This document shows, piece after piece, positions 17,373-26,934 of a stretch of 64,000 bases of DNA. This DNA is from Trebonia sp963774945. Its GTDB lineage: Bacteria > Actinomycetota > Actinomycetes > Streptosporangiales > Streptosporangiaceae. Numbering within the stretch: position 1 is the stretch's first letter; every line of letters begins with the position of its first letter. The DNA lies in assembly GCA_963774945.1 (NCBI GenBank), contig CAVZHA010000027.1, positions 1,302,001 through 1,366,000 of the forward strand. Direction: 5' to 3'. The position numbers and the translations under genes were made by a program. Below the pieces are notes generated by a model. The model saw nothing but the letters and a program-made list of their open reading frames with translations. It ran no database searches and was not told the origin of the DNA.

Positions 17373-18557
17373 GTGACGACCGAGCTGTCGGCTGCGCGAC
17401 CCCCGCTCATCCGAGCCATGAACGAGCAGCTGCTGCTCGGCCACATCCGGTCGTCCGGTCCGTGCTCGCGAGCCGACCTGGCCCGGATCTCCGGGCTGTC
17501 CAAGCCGACGGTGTCGCTGGCGCTGGCGAACGTGGAACGGGCCGGCCTGGTGCGGATCGCGGGCCAGCGGACCGGGGTGCCGGGACGGACGGCCCAGCTG
17601 TACGAGGTTCGGCCGGAGGCTGGTTTCGTGCTCGGGCTCGACATCGGCCTGAAGTACCTGCGCGGCGCGGTGGCCGACCTGACCGGGGCGGTCCGGGTCA
17701 GGGACTCCCGCAAGGTCGGGGCGACCAGCGTCCGCGGCCGCCTGGCGGAGCTGGTCGAGCTGGCCGACGACCTGTGCGCTCGGGCGGGCACGTCCAGGCA
17801 GGCGGTGACCCAGACCGTTATCGGCACCCCCGGCGTCTACGACCCGAAGCGGAACGCGATCGCGCTGACCGGCGGGCTGGCCGGCTGGGACCGGCCCGCC
17901 GCACTGGCGGGCCTGCGCGAGGCGTTCGGGCCGTCGATCGCGCTTGAGAATGACGTTGACGCGGCGGCGCTGGCCGAGCAGACGCACGGGTACGGGCGGG
18001 ACCGCGAGAGCTTCGCCTTCGTGCATGTCGGCACCGGCATCGGCATGGGGCTGGTGCTCGGCGGCAGGCTGCACCGGGGCGTGCACGGGGTCGCGGGCGA
18101 GATCGCGTTCATGCCCCTGTCCGAGGATGCGTCCAGCGAGGCGAGGCGCCGGGGGCCGCTCGAGGCCGCCGCGGCCGCGTCCGGCATCGTCCGCGCCGCC
18201 CGCGCGGCCGGGATGCGCGGGGCGGTGTCGGCCCGCAGCGTGTTCGCCGCCGCCGCCCGAGGCGACGAGCGGGCGGTCGCGGTCGTCGCGGAGGAGGCCA
18301 GGCTGGTCGCCCGGGCGATCTGCTGCGTGATCACCGTGGTCGACCCCGAGCTGATCGTGCTCGGCGGCGGGATCGGCCAGGCGCCGGGCTTCGCCGCGAT
18401 GGTGACGTCGGCGCTGAGCGACCTGACCCCGGTGCTGCCGGAGGTGAAGGTCAGCGCGCTCGGCACCGACGTCGTGGTCGACGGCTGCCTGGCCGAGGGG
18501 GCGTCGCTGGCCTGGAACCAGCTCACCTCCGGCCCGCTCGGGCACGCGGCGATGTGA
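17373..18557 (+). CDS. ROK-family transcriptional repressor
   Basis: This is an intact protein of 394 residues. Residues 15-75 form a winged helix (LLGHIRSSGPCSRADLARISGLSKPTVS). The rest is a ROK sugar-binding fold (GLDIGLKYLRGAVADL, HVGTGIGMGLVLGG, GVAGEIAFMPL, VLGGGIGQAPGF). The zinc cluster is absent. Such proteins release DNA when their sugar ligand binds. It starts with GTG 17373 behind GGAGG and is divergent from the ROK kinase-ABC-glycosidase operon, which it most likely controls through the palindromes between them. Confidence 0.9.
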   Translation: MTTELSAARPPLIRAMNEQLLLGHIRSSGPCSRADLARISGLSKPTVSLALANVERAGLVRIAGQRTGVPGRTAQLYEVRPEAGFVLGLDIGLKYLRGAVADLTGAVRVRDSRKVGATSVRGRLAELVELADDLCARAGTSRQAVTQTVIGTPGVYDPKRNAIALTGGLAGWDRPAALAGLREAFGPSIALENDVDAAALAEQTHGYGRDRESFAFVHVGTGIGMGLVLGGRLHRGVHGVAGEIAFMPLSEDASSEARRRGPLEAAAAASGIVRAARAAGMRGAVSARSVFAAAARGDERAVAVVAEEARLVARAICCVITVVDPELIVLGGGIGQAPGFAAMVTSALSDLTPVLPEVKVSALGTDVVVDGCLAEGASLAWNQLTSGPLGHAAM

Positions 18558-18620
18558 CACGCGGCTTTCTGACGCGCGGTTTTCTGACGCGCAGATGACT
18601 GACGCGCAGTTTTCTGACAC
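18555..18620. repeat. 15-bp tandem repeat, four and a part units, after the ROK repressor
   Basis: Units start at 18555, 18570, 18585, 18600 and 18615, each beginning TGAC, with consensus TGACGCGCGGTTTTC. The first TGA is the stop codon of the repressor. The array fills the gap between two convergent genes. Slippage of a 15-bp unit is the likely origin. Confidence 0.75.
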
Positions 18621-18626
18621 GAACGG

Positions 18627-19691
18627 CTAGTGCGTCGCGGTGACCTTGGACAGCCCGGCCGGGGCATCGGGGTTCAGGCCGCGGCGCAGCGACGACGCCA
18701 GAGCGAACTGCTGACCGCGGACGATGGCGAGGATCGGCGCGGTGATCTCGCTGATCCCGGCGGGCAGCGGCAGATCCGCGTTCGCGGACGATCCGCAGAC
18801 GGCGAACGGAACGCCCTCGGCCTCGAGCCGGGCGGTCAGCGCCGCCTCGTCGGCCGCGAACCGCTCGCCACCGGAGACGGCCAGCACCGGGAGCCGGGAG
18901 TCGAGCGCCGCGATCGGGCCGTGCAGCAAGTCGGCCGAGGACAGCCCCTCGGCGTGCACCTGCGCGGTTTCCTTGATCTTGAGCGCGGTCTCGAGCGCGG
19001 CCGCGTATCCGAGCCCGCGCCCGGTGACGACCAGCCGCCGCGCGTCCGCCCAGCGTGCCGCGAGCGCATCGGCCTGGCGTGACGCGCCCGACGGGCCGGA
19101 ATCGGCCAGCAGCGACGCGACCGCGTCCGGCAGCGTGGCCAGGTCGGCCGCGGCGACCAGTTCTGAGTCGTACGCTGCGGCGATCGCCGCCACCGCCAGC
19201 ATCTGGGCGGTGACGGTTTTGGTGGCGGGGACGGCCAGTTCCGGGCCGGCCTCGGTCAGCAGGGCCAGGTCGCACACCTGGGTCAGCGGGCTGCCGGGCT
19301 CGTTGGCGATGCCGATGACCACCGCGCCGGCCCGCCGCATGGACGCGGCCGTCTCCACCACCTCCGGCGTCGCCCCGGACTGGCTCAGCGCCACCACCAG
19401 GTAGCCGGTGTAGTCCACGTCGGCCTGGTACCGGGTGTGCACGCTCGGCGCGGCCAGCCCGGCCGGCCGGCGCGACGCCATCTCGATCAGGTAGCGGCCG
19501 TAGACGGCCACGTTGTCCGACGAGCCGCGGGCGAGCAGCACGGTGCCGGCGTGCGCGTTCGACAGCAGCGCCCGCACCTGGTCACGATCGGCGGCGTGGC
19601 GGGCGACCAGGCGGCCGAGGACCTCGGGCTGCTCGGCGAGTTCGGCCGCCATCAGCGCGCCGGGCATAAGGCTTCGGGTCTCATTGGTCAC
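18627..19691 (-). CDS. SIS-domain aminosugar isomerase/deaminase (GlmS-like sugar-binding half, NagB-II type)
   Basis: This is an intact protein of 354 residues with two SIS domains. The first has VLLARGSSDNVAVYG and VVALSQSGATPEVVE; the second has LVVTGRGLGYAAALETALKIKETAQVHAEGLSSADLLHGPIA. It has no glutaminase domain. Such stand-alone proteins deaminate or isomerise glucosamine-6-phosphate or similar ketose/aldose amine phosphates. Its position beside a ROK kinase/repressor pair and a BadF-type kinase supports amino-sugar use. It is convergent to the ROK repressor and divergent from the GNAT gene. Confidence 0.85.
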   Translation of the reverse strand: MTNETRSLMPGALMAAELAEQPEVLGRLVARHAADRDQVRALLSNAHAGTVLLARGSSDNVAVYGRYLIEMASRRPAGLAAPSVHTRYQADVDYTGYLVVALSQSGATPEVVETAASMRRAGAVVIGIANEPGSPLTQVCDLALLTEAGPELAVPATKTVTAQMLAVAAIAAAYDSELVAAADLATLPDAVASLLADSGPSGASRQADALAARWADARRLVVTGRGLGYAAALETALKIKETAQVHAEGLSSADLLHGPIAALDSRLPVLAVSGGERFAADEAALTARLEAEGVPFAVCGSSANADLPLPAGISEITAPILAIVRGQQFALASSLRRGLNPDAPAGLSKVTATH

Positions 19692-19790
19692 TGACGGTGC
19701 CTCCTTGCTGAACAGTCCGCCTCCGGCGGCAGGGCTACCGCGCAGGCAGCGACTTTACGTCCATGACGGGCGGTTTACTACACTTCTGCC

Positions 19791-20261
19791 GTGACTACTG
19801 CCAGTGAGATCGTCGTTGACGACCCCCGCAAGCCCGACGTCCGGGCGCTGCTCGAACGGCATCTGACGTTCTGCCTCTCGGAAACGCCGCCGGAGCACAG
19901 CTTCGCGCTCGACGTCGATGCGCTCGCCCAGCCGGGCGTCGCGTTCTTCAGCTGCCGCGACGCGGACGGCAGGCTCCTCGGCGTAGGCGCGATCAAGGAA
20001 CTCGACCAGGCCCACGTCGAGATCAAGTCGATGCACACCGCCGCCGAGGCGCGGGGACGCGGCGTGGGGCGGGCGGTGCTTGACCACCTGCTTTCCGTCG
20101 CGCGGTCGCGGGGATACCAGCGGGTTTCGCTGGAGACCGGGACCACGCCGGGCTTCACGGCCGCCCGGGCGATGTACGTCAGCCGCGGCTTCGTGCCCGG
20201 CGAGCCGTTCGCCCACTACTTCCGCACCGGGGACAACACGTTTTACACGCTCGCGCTCTAG
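19791..20261 (+). CDS. GNAT-family N-acetyltransferase
   Basis: The protein has 156 residues and starts with GTG 19791. The acetyl-CoA pyrophosphate loop is EARGRGVGRAVLDHL (about residues 86-100), preceded by the beta-4 stretch AHVEIKSMHT. The C-terminal pattern GFTAARAMYVSRGFVPGEPF with YFRTGDNTFYTLAL is typical of the family. Substrate is unknown. It is divergent from the SIS gene and ends shortly before the peptidase gene on the same strand. Confidence 0.85.
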   Translation: MTTASEIVVDDPRKPDVRALLERHLTFCLSETPPEHSFALDVDALAQPGVAFFSCRDADGRLLGVGAIKELDQAHVEIKSMHTAAEARGRGVGRAVLDHLLSVARSRGYQRVSLETGTTPGFTAARAMYVSRGFVPGEPFAHYFRTGDNTFYTLAL

Positions 20262-20324
20262 GTCGGCCGGACATGGGCCCTGGGCCGGCCGGGGTCGCCT
20301 GGCCGAGAGCGACATTCGGCGTGC

Positions 20325-22337
20325 ATGAGATCATCCTGGACTATGCGCAAAGACCTGTGGGAATCTCCTGAGTACGCTGCTGTCGCCGAGCATGTCCGAC
20401 GGCTGCACGAGCCGGCTTTGGGCAGGCCGCACCACGTTACCGACCTCGTCACGACGACCGACGCCAGCCGCATCGCGGTGACCGGGTCGGTCTATGACGA
20501 ACTCGAGGGGCTGCCGCGCACGGCCGTGTACGAAGTGCGAGACGGCGCGCTGCGCGCGCTGACTTCGGGTGGCGGGTCAGCCAGGTCCGCCCGGTTCGCG
20601 CCGGACGGGTCATCCCTGGCCTTCCTGTCCGACCGGGCCAAGGCTGAGGCGTTCCAGCTCTACCTGCTGGCCGATGGGCAGCTCGGCGAGGCCCAGGCAG
20701 CGCCTGCTGTCCCCGGCACGGTCGAGTACCTCGCGTGGTCACCGGACGGCACCCGGATCCTGCTCGGGGTCGCCGGGCTCGGAGCGGAGGTGGCTGACGC
20801 GCAGGGATCGGGAACGGCCGGCTCGGGCGAGTCCGGGCTGCCGTCCTGGTACCCGCAGGTCGAGGCCGGGACGCCGGAGGATGCCTGGCGCGGCCTGTGG
20901 CTCTACACCCTGGCCTCCGGCGAGCTCGCCAGGGTTTCGCCCGACGGGCTGAACGTCTGGGAGGCGGCTTGGTCCGGCCCCGGGCATGTGCTGGCAATCA
21001 CCAGCGAACAGCCCGGTGAGGACGACTGGTACTCGGCGGTGCTCAGTCGGCTCGACATCTCGACCGGTGAGGTGACCGAACTGCTCCGCAGTGACGTCCA
21101 GCTCGGGTTGCCTGCCGGGACGTCCGACGGCACGAGGGCCGCCGTGGTAGAGGCGGTGTGCAGCGACCGATTGATCGTGGCGGGTGACCTGATCCTGCTG
21201 GACCTGGTCGCTGGCACCAGGTGCGCCGTCGACACCGCCGGGACCGATGTCACCGCGGTCCAGTGGATCGACGGAACGCGGCTCGGCTATATCGGCCAGC
21301 GCCATCTGGACTGCGTGGCCGGGATCGCCCACGCCGGGGAGGGACCCCTGCCGGAGACGATCACCGGCAGGGAACTGGCCGCATCCGCGCAGTCGTGGGC
21401 GAGCTGGTTCAATCCGGCCGGCGCCTTCACCTGCGACGGCCGGGTCGTCGTGGCCCGGGACGACTACGACCTTCCGCAGCAGGTCGCGATCGTCGGCACC
21501 GGCACCGACCAGGTGCTGGTCTCGCTGGCCCATGCCGGCACCGACTACATCCGATCGGCCGCGGGCTCCGCGACGAACGTCAGCTGGCGCGCGCCCGACG
21601 GGACAGCGATCGAAGGAGTCCTGTGCACGCCCCCCGGAGCCGGTCCGTTCCCGCTGATCCTGCACGTCCACGGCGGGCCGATCGGGGCCTACCAGCGGAG
21701 CTGGGCGATGCACGGCTACGCGGTGCCTTTGCTGGTCGCCCGCGGATATGCCGTCCTGCACCCGAACCCGCGCGGTAGCTCCGGGCGCGGTCGGGAGTTC
21801 GCCGCCGCGGTCGTCGGTGACATGGGCGGAGCGGACACCCACGACTACCTGACCGGAATCGACGCGATGATCGAGCGCGGGATCGCCGACCCGGCGCGGA
21901 TCGGCACGATGGGCGTCAGCTACGGCGGATTCATGTCGGCTTGGCTGGTAACCCAGGATCAGAGGTTCAAGGCCGCCGTGGCCGGCTCGCCGGTGACGGA
22001 GTGGTACAGCTTCACGTTCACCACCAACATCCCCCGCTGGGGTCTGTGGTTCCTGGGCGACGCCGATCCCGAGGAAATCGGCAACCAGGTGCACACACGC
22101 AGTCCGGTGATGCACGCGCGCAAGTCCAGGACACCGACCCTGCTCACGGCGGGCGCGAAAGACCGGTGCACGCCGGTCGGACAGGCGAGGGAGTTCTATC
22201 AGGCACTGATCGGCCATGGCGTCGACTCGGAACTGGTGATCTACCCCGAGGAAGGACACGGCGTCAGCCGCTTCCCGGCCATCACTGACTACCTGACCCG
22301 GCTCGTGACCTGGTTCGACCGGTACATGCCGGCGTGA
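20325..22337 (+). CDS. S9-family serine peptidase (acylaminoacyl/prolyl-oligopeptidase type)
   Basis: This is an intact protein of 670 residues. Residues 1-410 are a beta-propeller (repeats such as ARFAPDGSSLAFLSD and YLAWSPDGTRILLG). The C-terminal alpha/beta hydrolase has the oxyanion motif LHVHGGPIGAYQRSW, the nucleophile in GVSYGGFM, the Asp in AGAKDRCTP and the His in EEGHGV. No signal peptide is seen, so it is probably cytoplasmic and cleaves small peptides or N-blocked residues. ATG 20343 (MRKDLWESPEY) is an equally plausible start. Confidence 0.9.
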   Translation: MRSSWTMRKDLWESPEYAAVAEHVRRLHEPALGRPHHVTDLVTTTDASRIAVTGSVYDELEGLPRTAVYEVRDGALRALTSGGGSARSARFAPDGSSLAFLSDRAKAEAFQLYLLADGQLGEAQAAPAVPGTVEYLAWSPDGTRILLGVAGLGAEVADAQGSGTAGSGESGLPSWYPQVEAGTPEDAWRGLWLYTLASGELARVSPDGLNVWEAAWSGPGHVLAITSEQPGEDDWYSAVLSRLDISTGEVTELLRSDVQLGLPAGTSDGTRAAVVEAVCSDRLIVAGDLILLDLVAGTRCAVDTAGTDVTAVQWIDGTRLGYIGQRHLDCVAGIAHAGEGPLPETITGRELAASAQSWASWFNPAGAFTCDGRVVVARDDYDLPQQVAIVGTGTDQVLVSLAHAGTDYIRSAAGSATNVSWRAPDGTAIEGVLCTPPGAGPFPLILHVHGGPIGAYQRSWAMHGYAVPLLVARGYAVLHPNPRGSSGRGREFAAAVVGDMGGADTHDYLTGIDAMIERGIADPARIGTMGVSYGGFMSAWLVTQDQRFKAAVAGSPVTEWYSFTFTTNIPRWGLWFLGDADPEEIGNQVHTRSPVMHARKSRTPTLLTAGAKDRCTPVGQAREFYQALIGHGVDSELVIYPEEGHGVSRFPAITDYLTRLVTWFDRYMPA

Positions 22338-22345
22338 TCTCGGCT

Positions 22346-22375
22346 ATGCGTGCGAACCGGATGCGTGCGAACCGG
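22346..22375. repeat. Tandem 15-bp duplication behind the S9 peptidase
   Basis: ATGCGTGCGAACCGG occurs twice in direct succession (22346-22360 and 22361-22375), followed by ATGC. It begins 8 bases after the peptidase stop codon. Confidence 0.8.
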
Positions 22376-22644
22376 ATGCCCAGTTCGGACGCGGCCCGGA
22401 CGGCGAGGACCTCACAACGGTCCGGGGAACGGCGGCACGGAGCTCAGCCCTAGTCCAGAGCCGACCGCGCACGGTAAGCGGGAACAGCGGGCAAGCCACG
22501 CCGATCGCCGAATCGGAGTGACGACCGCCCAGGTCTGCACGCATCAGGCTGTAGCCACCTCCGCCAGTTGCGCAGGCGGCTACGTGCGCTGCCCGCAAGT
22601 GCGGACAGTCGCCGCTGGCAGAGGGGTGATCGCGGAGTCGTGGG
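22376..22644. other. Intergenic, no gene recognised
   Basis: No open frame here resembles a known protein. A short stem (CCGCC at 22561, GGCGG at 22575) flanked by GTAG/CTAC may act as a weak terminator for one of the convergent genes. Confidence 0.35.
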
Positions 22645-22956
22645 TCATGGCCCGGGCGGTGGGGTGAAGATAGCGTGGGTTCCTATGCGCCGCGAGATGA
22701 TGTGCGTCTGGCCGGGGACGCGTTCAGTGCCGTAGCTGAAGGTCGCCCGCCCGTCGCCGTCCCATGTCATCTCGAATACGCCGGGGTGCGCGGTCACGCC
22801 TTTCACGCGCAGGCCCGGCCGGAAGGGGCGGTCAGGGACGATGAGGTCCGGGACGATGGCTTCCCTGATCACCTTGCTGAAGGTGGCCCTCTGGTGCGTT
22901 GTGGGGTTCTTCCAGTCGCGCTCGAAGCTGGGAAGGGTCTCGAAGGTCGGCATCAC
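22645..22956 (-). CDS. RelE/HigB-like toxin of a type II toxin-antitoxin pair (putative)
   Basis: The protein is small and basic, with 103 residues. The N-terminus PTFETLPSFERDWKNPTTHQRATFSKVI, the central FRPGLRVKGVTAHPGVFEMTW and GRATFSYG resemble the RelE-fold pattern of helices then a sheet that grips mRNA. Catalytic residues cannot be assigned with certainty. Its GTG/ATG start overlaps the stop of the AbrB-type gene upstream, so the two are translationally coupled, as in antitoxin-first modules. The function is inferred from fold-like pattern and context. Confidence 0.55.
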   Translation of the reverse strand: MMPTFETLPSFERDWKNPTTHQRATFSKVIREAIVPDLIVPDRPFRPGLRVKGVTAHPGVFEMTWDGDGRATFSYGTERVPGQTHIISRRIGTHAIFTPPPGP

Positions 22957-23303
22957 TCATCCGCCGCGCCGAGGCCGTCGAGGTGAGCGAACATGGCGTC
23001 GGCGGACTCGTGCACCGTTCCCGGCCCGGCGGCGATCTCGTTGTCCGCCTCCTGCTCTCCGGCCAGCCACTCCGGGGTGAAGAACCAGGCCTGGTCGGTC
23101 GGGATGCACACGAAGCCGCGGACGGTGACCGTCCCGTCATCATGGAGGGAGAACTCGACCTCGTCCCCCTCGCCTATGCGCGGCGCCCGCCTGATGTCGT
23201 CGGGCAGCGTTAGCTGCGCCTTGGCGCGGACCCTCGCCCGGGCGCGGACGCGGGGCGGCGGCTCGACCTTAGCGGCAGGCACTCCCATAACGGCTGTCCT
23301 CAC
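22953..23303 (-). CDS. AbrB/MazE-type (SpoVT fold) antitoxin
   Basis: The core RAKAQLTLPDDIRRAPRIGEGDEVEFSLHDDG is a swapped-hairpin AbrB DNA-binding domain. The C-terminal part (WFFTPEWLAGEQEADNEIAAGPGTVHESADAMFAHL) is typical of actinobacterial antitoxins paired with small toxins. The best start is GTG 23303 (VRTAVMGVP), because AAAGGAG lies about 10 bases before it; the frame is open back to 23330. It probably neutralises the downstream toxin and represses the operon. Confidence 0.7.
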   Translation of the reverse strand: MRTAVMGVPAAKVEPPPRVRARARVRAKAQLTLPDDIRRAPRIGEGDEVEFSLHDDGTVTVRGFVCIPTDQAWFFTPEWLAGEQEADNEIAAGPGTVHESADAMFAHLDGLGAADE

Positions 23304-23442
23304 AGTCAGACTCTCCTTTCTCACTTTCACCCGCCAAGTGCCGGGCCCGCCGTCGGGCGGGCCGACAGGTGTCGCGCTTCCTTACGAGGGTGAGCCCGAG
23401 CACTGCGAGTGCATCGGTTGTTTGATCGATAGACACTACTAG

Positions 23443-23476
23443 CGTTCACGACCATAGTCGACTTCTATTGTGAACG
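23443..23476. repeat. Inverted repeat between the antitoxin gene and the catalase fragment
   Basis: CGTTCAC (23443-23449) and GTGAACG (23470-23476) are perfect reverse complements 20 bases apart, in locally AT-richer DNA. It could be an operator of the toxin-antitoxin operon or mark the break where the catalase gene lost its 5' half. Confidence 0.4.
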
Positions 23477-23981
23477 TGCTTAAGGCTGGCAAGGCATTTC
23501 CCAGCCCGACGACCACCCAGACCCAGCTGCCGCAAAGCTGGGCCGTCACCAGCTACTACTCCGTCAACGCGGTGCAGTTCACCAATGCCCGGGGCCGGAA
23601 CCGTTTCGTCCGGTACCAGTTCATCCGCGAGGCCAGCGAGCACGCCTGGCCCCCGGCGAGGATGCGACGAAATCAACCGACTACCTGTCGGAGGAACTCG
23701 CCGGGCGGGTCGCCGCGAACCCGGTGCAGTTCACCTGGTACGCCCAGATCGCCGAGGACTCCGACGTCATCGACGATCCCGCCACGCCCTGGCCGGACGA
23801 CCGGCAACGCATCCCGCTCGGTCACATCGCGATCGACCAGGTAGGGCCGAACAACCCAGAAGCGGACCGGTCACTCGCGTTCTTGCCCGGCAGCCTGCCG
23901 CCCGGCATCGAGTTCGCCGACCCGATGCTCACCATCCGGAATGCCAGCTACCCGCACTCGTTCCAGGAACGCAACAGCTGA
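23470..23981 (+). pseudogene. C-terminal fragment of a catalase-family (SrpA-type) peroxidase
   Basis: The frames LKAGKAFPSPTT...QSWAVTSYYSVNAVQFTNARGRNRFVRYQF and, after a frame break near 23650-23720, VQFTWYAQIAEDSDVIDDPATPWPDDR, GHIAIDQVGPNNPEADRSLAFLPG and MLTIRNASYPHSFQERNS match the second half of small catalase-like haem peroxidases. The first half with the haem-distal His is missing, and the fragment begins right at the inverted repeat. It cannot make an active enzyme. Confidence 0.75.
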
Positions 23982-24239
23982 CGCCCCCGCCCCATCCACG
24001 AGACGTCACAGCCGCAGCCTCAGGGGCGAGCAGGCCGGGCACGGCGCCGCTGGAACCTCAGTCACGCTGACCTGCGGTAACCAAACCCCAGCCGACGCCA
24101 ACGGACGAAACCTGGGTGGGATGCACGCGCCGGAGTGGCGAGGTGGCGGACGTGTCGGGGCCCTGAGGTCGTCACGGCGTTGTTGAAGAAGGGTCACCGG
24201 CTGCTCGCCGCGTTGTCGGCTGGATGCCGCCGGCACGGA

Positions 24240-26868
24240 TCAGGGCGCTTCGGTGCCGGCGCCGCGCCGGTCGCGGACGGCGGCGACTGCCTCCTGCTGG
24301 CTGAGCGGCGAACCGGCGGCGTAGAGCTGGTCGAACCGGTCCGCGCCCAGCGCCCGGCGGGCCTGGTCGACGAGGTCGGCTTCCTCTCGCCGCAGCAACG
24401 GCCAGGCTCGCAGGCCGACCCGTCGGCGCAGGCGCTCGGCTGTCCCCGCCAGCAGCGCCGCCCGCTGGGGGTTGCCCTCCGCGAACGCCAGCCGGGCGAA
24501 CGCGGCCAGGCACAAAGTCACGCTTCGAGTGCTGTGGCCCGCCAGGCTCAGCTCCAGCCCCTCGTCCAGCAACCCGCGGGCCTCCTCTGGCCTGCCCTGC
24601 GCCACGGCCAGCATGCCCAGATACACCCGGGAGACGGCGGCGAGCCACGGGTGGTCGCACCGCTCCGCCAGGTCGCGCATCGCGGTCAGGTGGCGCAGGG
24701 CGTCGTCGTAGCGGCCGGCGGTCATCTCCATGAGGCCGGCGGTGTAGGCGGCCATGGCGGTCCAGAACGGCTCGTCCTGGCCGCGGAGCTGCTCCAGGGC
24801 GGCCAGCGCCCCCTGCAGCGCGCCGCCCACGTCGCCGACGATCCCCGAGGTCCACGCCATGGCCAGCTGGGACACGGCGTGGAGGTAGGGGTCCGCGATC
24901 TCGTCGAGCAGCGGCGCCATGCGCTCGCGGGCCGCCAGCGCCGCTTGGTCGTCGCCCACCTCGACACCGGTCGCCGCCGCCGTCCACGCCAGTTCAGCCC
25001 GGGCCTGGATGTCGAGGGAGCCGGCGGCGGGCAGCAGCCGGCCGACCCAGGCGCGGGCCTCGCCCAGATGGTCCCTCAGGAACCAGAAGAGCCACAGGAC
25101 CCGGAACAGGCTGGGCAGCGGCCCGGTGTCGTGGCCGAGGTACCAGCGCACGGCGGCGGCCAGATTGCCTTCCTCTGCCTCCAGGCGCTCGGCCCACTCG
25201 CGGTGGCCGGCGCCGCGCAGCGGCCGGTCGGCCTGCTGCGCCAGCGCCCGGTAATAGCCGGGCATGCCGGCGCTCGACCTCGGCGGCGTCCGGCCGGGCC
25301 GCGAGCCGCTCGGCCACGAACGCGCGGATGGTCTCCAGCATCCGCGGCCGGGGGCCGTCGCCGGCGGGGTCGAGGTAGACCAGGCTGTGCCGGGCCAGCG
25401 CCTCAGTCAGGTCCAGCGCCCGGTCCTCGTCCAGGCCAGCCACCACCGCGGCGGCCTGGACGGTCCAGCCGTCTACGAACACCGCCGCGACCTCCAGCAG
25501 CGACCGCTCGGCGTCGTCCAGCAGCCCCACGCTCCACTCCACCGTGGCCCGCAGGGTGCGCTGCCGCTCGGGCATGTCCACCGCGCCCGTTCCCAGGGCG
25601 TCCAGCGACCTGGCCAGCCGGCCGAGCAGCGCGCCGGGGTCGAGCAGCCGGGTGCGGGCGGCCGCCAGCTCGATGGCGAGCGGCAGGCCCTCCAGCAGCC
25701 GGGAGATCTCCGCCACTGCGGCCGCGTTGCCCCCGGTGAGGGTGAAGCCGGGGCGTACCGCGCGGGCCCGGTCGACGAACAGCGCCACCGCCGGCGAGGC
25801 CGCCAGCTCCTCCGCCGGCACCGCGGCCGGGTCGGCGGGCAGCGGCAGCGGCGGCACCGGGTACTCCCGCTCGGCCCGCAGCCCCAGCACCGTGCGGCTG
25901 GTCGCCAGGATCACCGCTCCGCGACAGCGGGCCAGCAGCGCGTCGAGGTCGCGGGCGGCGTCGACCACCTGCTCCAGGTTGTCGAGGATGAGCAGCCACC
26001 GGTCGTCGCCGAGGTACTCGGCCAGGGCCTCCAGCGGCGAGTCCGTCCCCGCCAGCTCAGCCCCCACTGCCCGGGCGACGGCCGCCAGCACCAGCTCAGG
26101 CTGGGTGACCGCCGCCAGCGGAACGAACGCGGTCCCCGCCCCGAAGCGCCCGACCAGCCGCTCGCCCACGGCCACCGCCAGCCGGGTCTTGCCGATCCCG
26201 CCCAGCCCGGTGAGGGTCACCAATCGCGCATCGGGACGCCCGACCAGGCCGGCCACCTCCTCAACAGCCCGCCCCCGCCCGACCAGCGAGGTCGCGTCCG
26301 CCGGCAGCGGGCGCGGCCCGTGCCCGCTCCGCGGTGCCGCAGCGGAGGGACGGGCGACGGCGAACCGCTCGCTCAGCAGCACCGCCAGGTCGTCGCGAAC
26401 CAGCCGGCCCAGCTCCCCCCTCGTGCGGAAGTGACGGTAGGACACCGAGGCGTCCGCCTCGATGCGGGCCAGCAGCTCGGCGAGGCGCGGCTCGCGCCCA
26501 GGAGCCGGCCCCTTGACGTACAGCAGCCGGGGCAGCGCCCGCGACAGCTCGAACTCGTCCTCCAGACCCGAGATCTCCATGCCCGGCCCAACCCACCCGT
26601 ACCGCTCCCAGTACAACCCGACGAACACATCGCTTTGCGCCAGGTACGCCCGATACAGATCCTGCGGCGGGTGCGGCCGCGCCCCCACCTCGAACATCAC
26701 CGGCGTCAGCCGCAGCGCCGAGATGGCACGCGAGACCGCCCCCCGCTCCTCCGCCAGCTCGCCCAGCGTGGAACTCACGAACACCCGCAGACGCCGGTCC
26801 GGAGTCCGGATGACCGCGTCCCCCGGCAACCCCTCGCCCCCCGATCGACCCCCCTGAGGCTCCACCAT
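24240..26868 (-). CDS. STAND NTPase: DUF4062 + NB-ARC + TPR-like repeats (one frame break)
   Basis: Residues 28-110 form a DUF4062 domain (LRVFVSSTLGELAEERGAV, then DVFVGLYWERYGWV). An NB-ARC NTPase follows, with GLGGIGKTR (Walker A, about residue 221), WLLILDNLEQV (Walker B), ATSR and GLPLAIELAAARTRLL. The C-terminal 340 residues are TPR-like (GRYDDALRHLTAMRDLAE, GRPEEARGLLDEGL). An extra C in GCCCGG near 25260 separates the last part; removing it gives RRHAGYYRALAQQ. Joined length is about 876 residues. STAND proteins act as signal-triggered switches in regulation, cell death or phage defence. ATG 26868 is chosen; a longer frame upstream lacks domain support. Confidence 0.8.
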
Positions 26869-26934
26869 GCAAACCCCGTACCCGTCCGCCCCACAGGCAA
26901 CACGAGCGGGGACGCCAACCTGACCGTCAGTGAC

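Noticed and set aside
17304..18620. Minus-strand frame of 438 codons with a repeated Ser/Arg-rich start
   Set aside because: It is antisense to the ROK repressor, and the repeated start simply reflects the 15-bp tandem array.
20739..22259. Minus-strand frame of 506 codons
   Set aside because: It is antisense to the intact S9 peptidase with all catalytic motifs.
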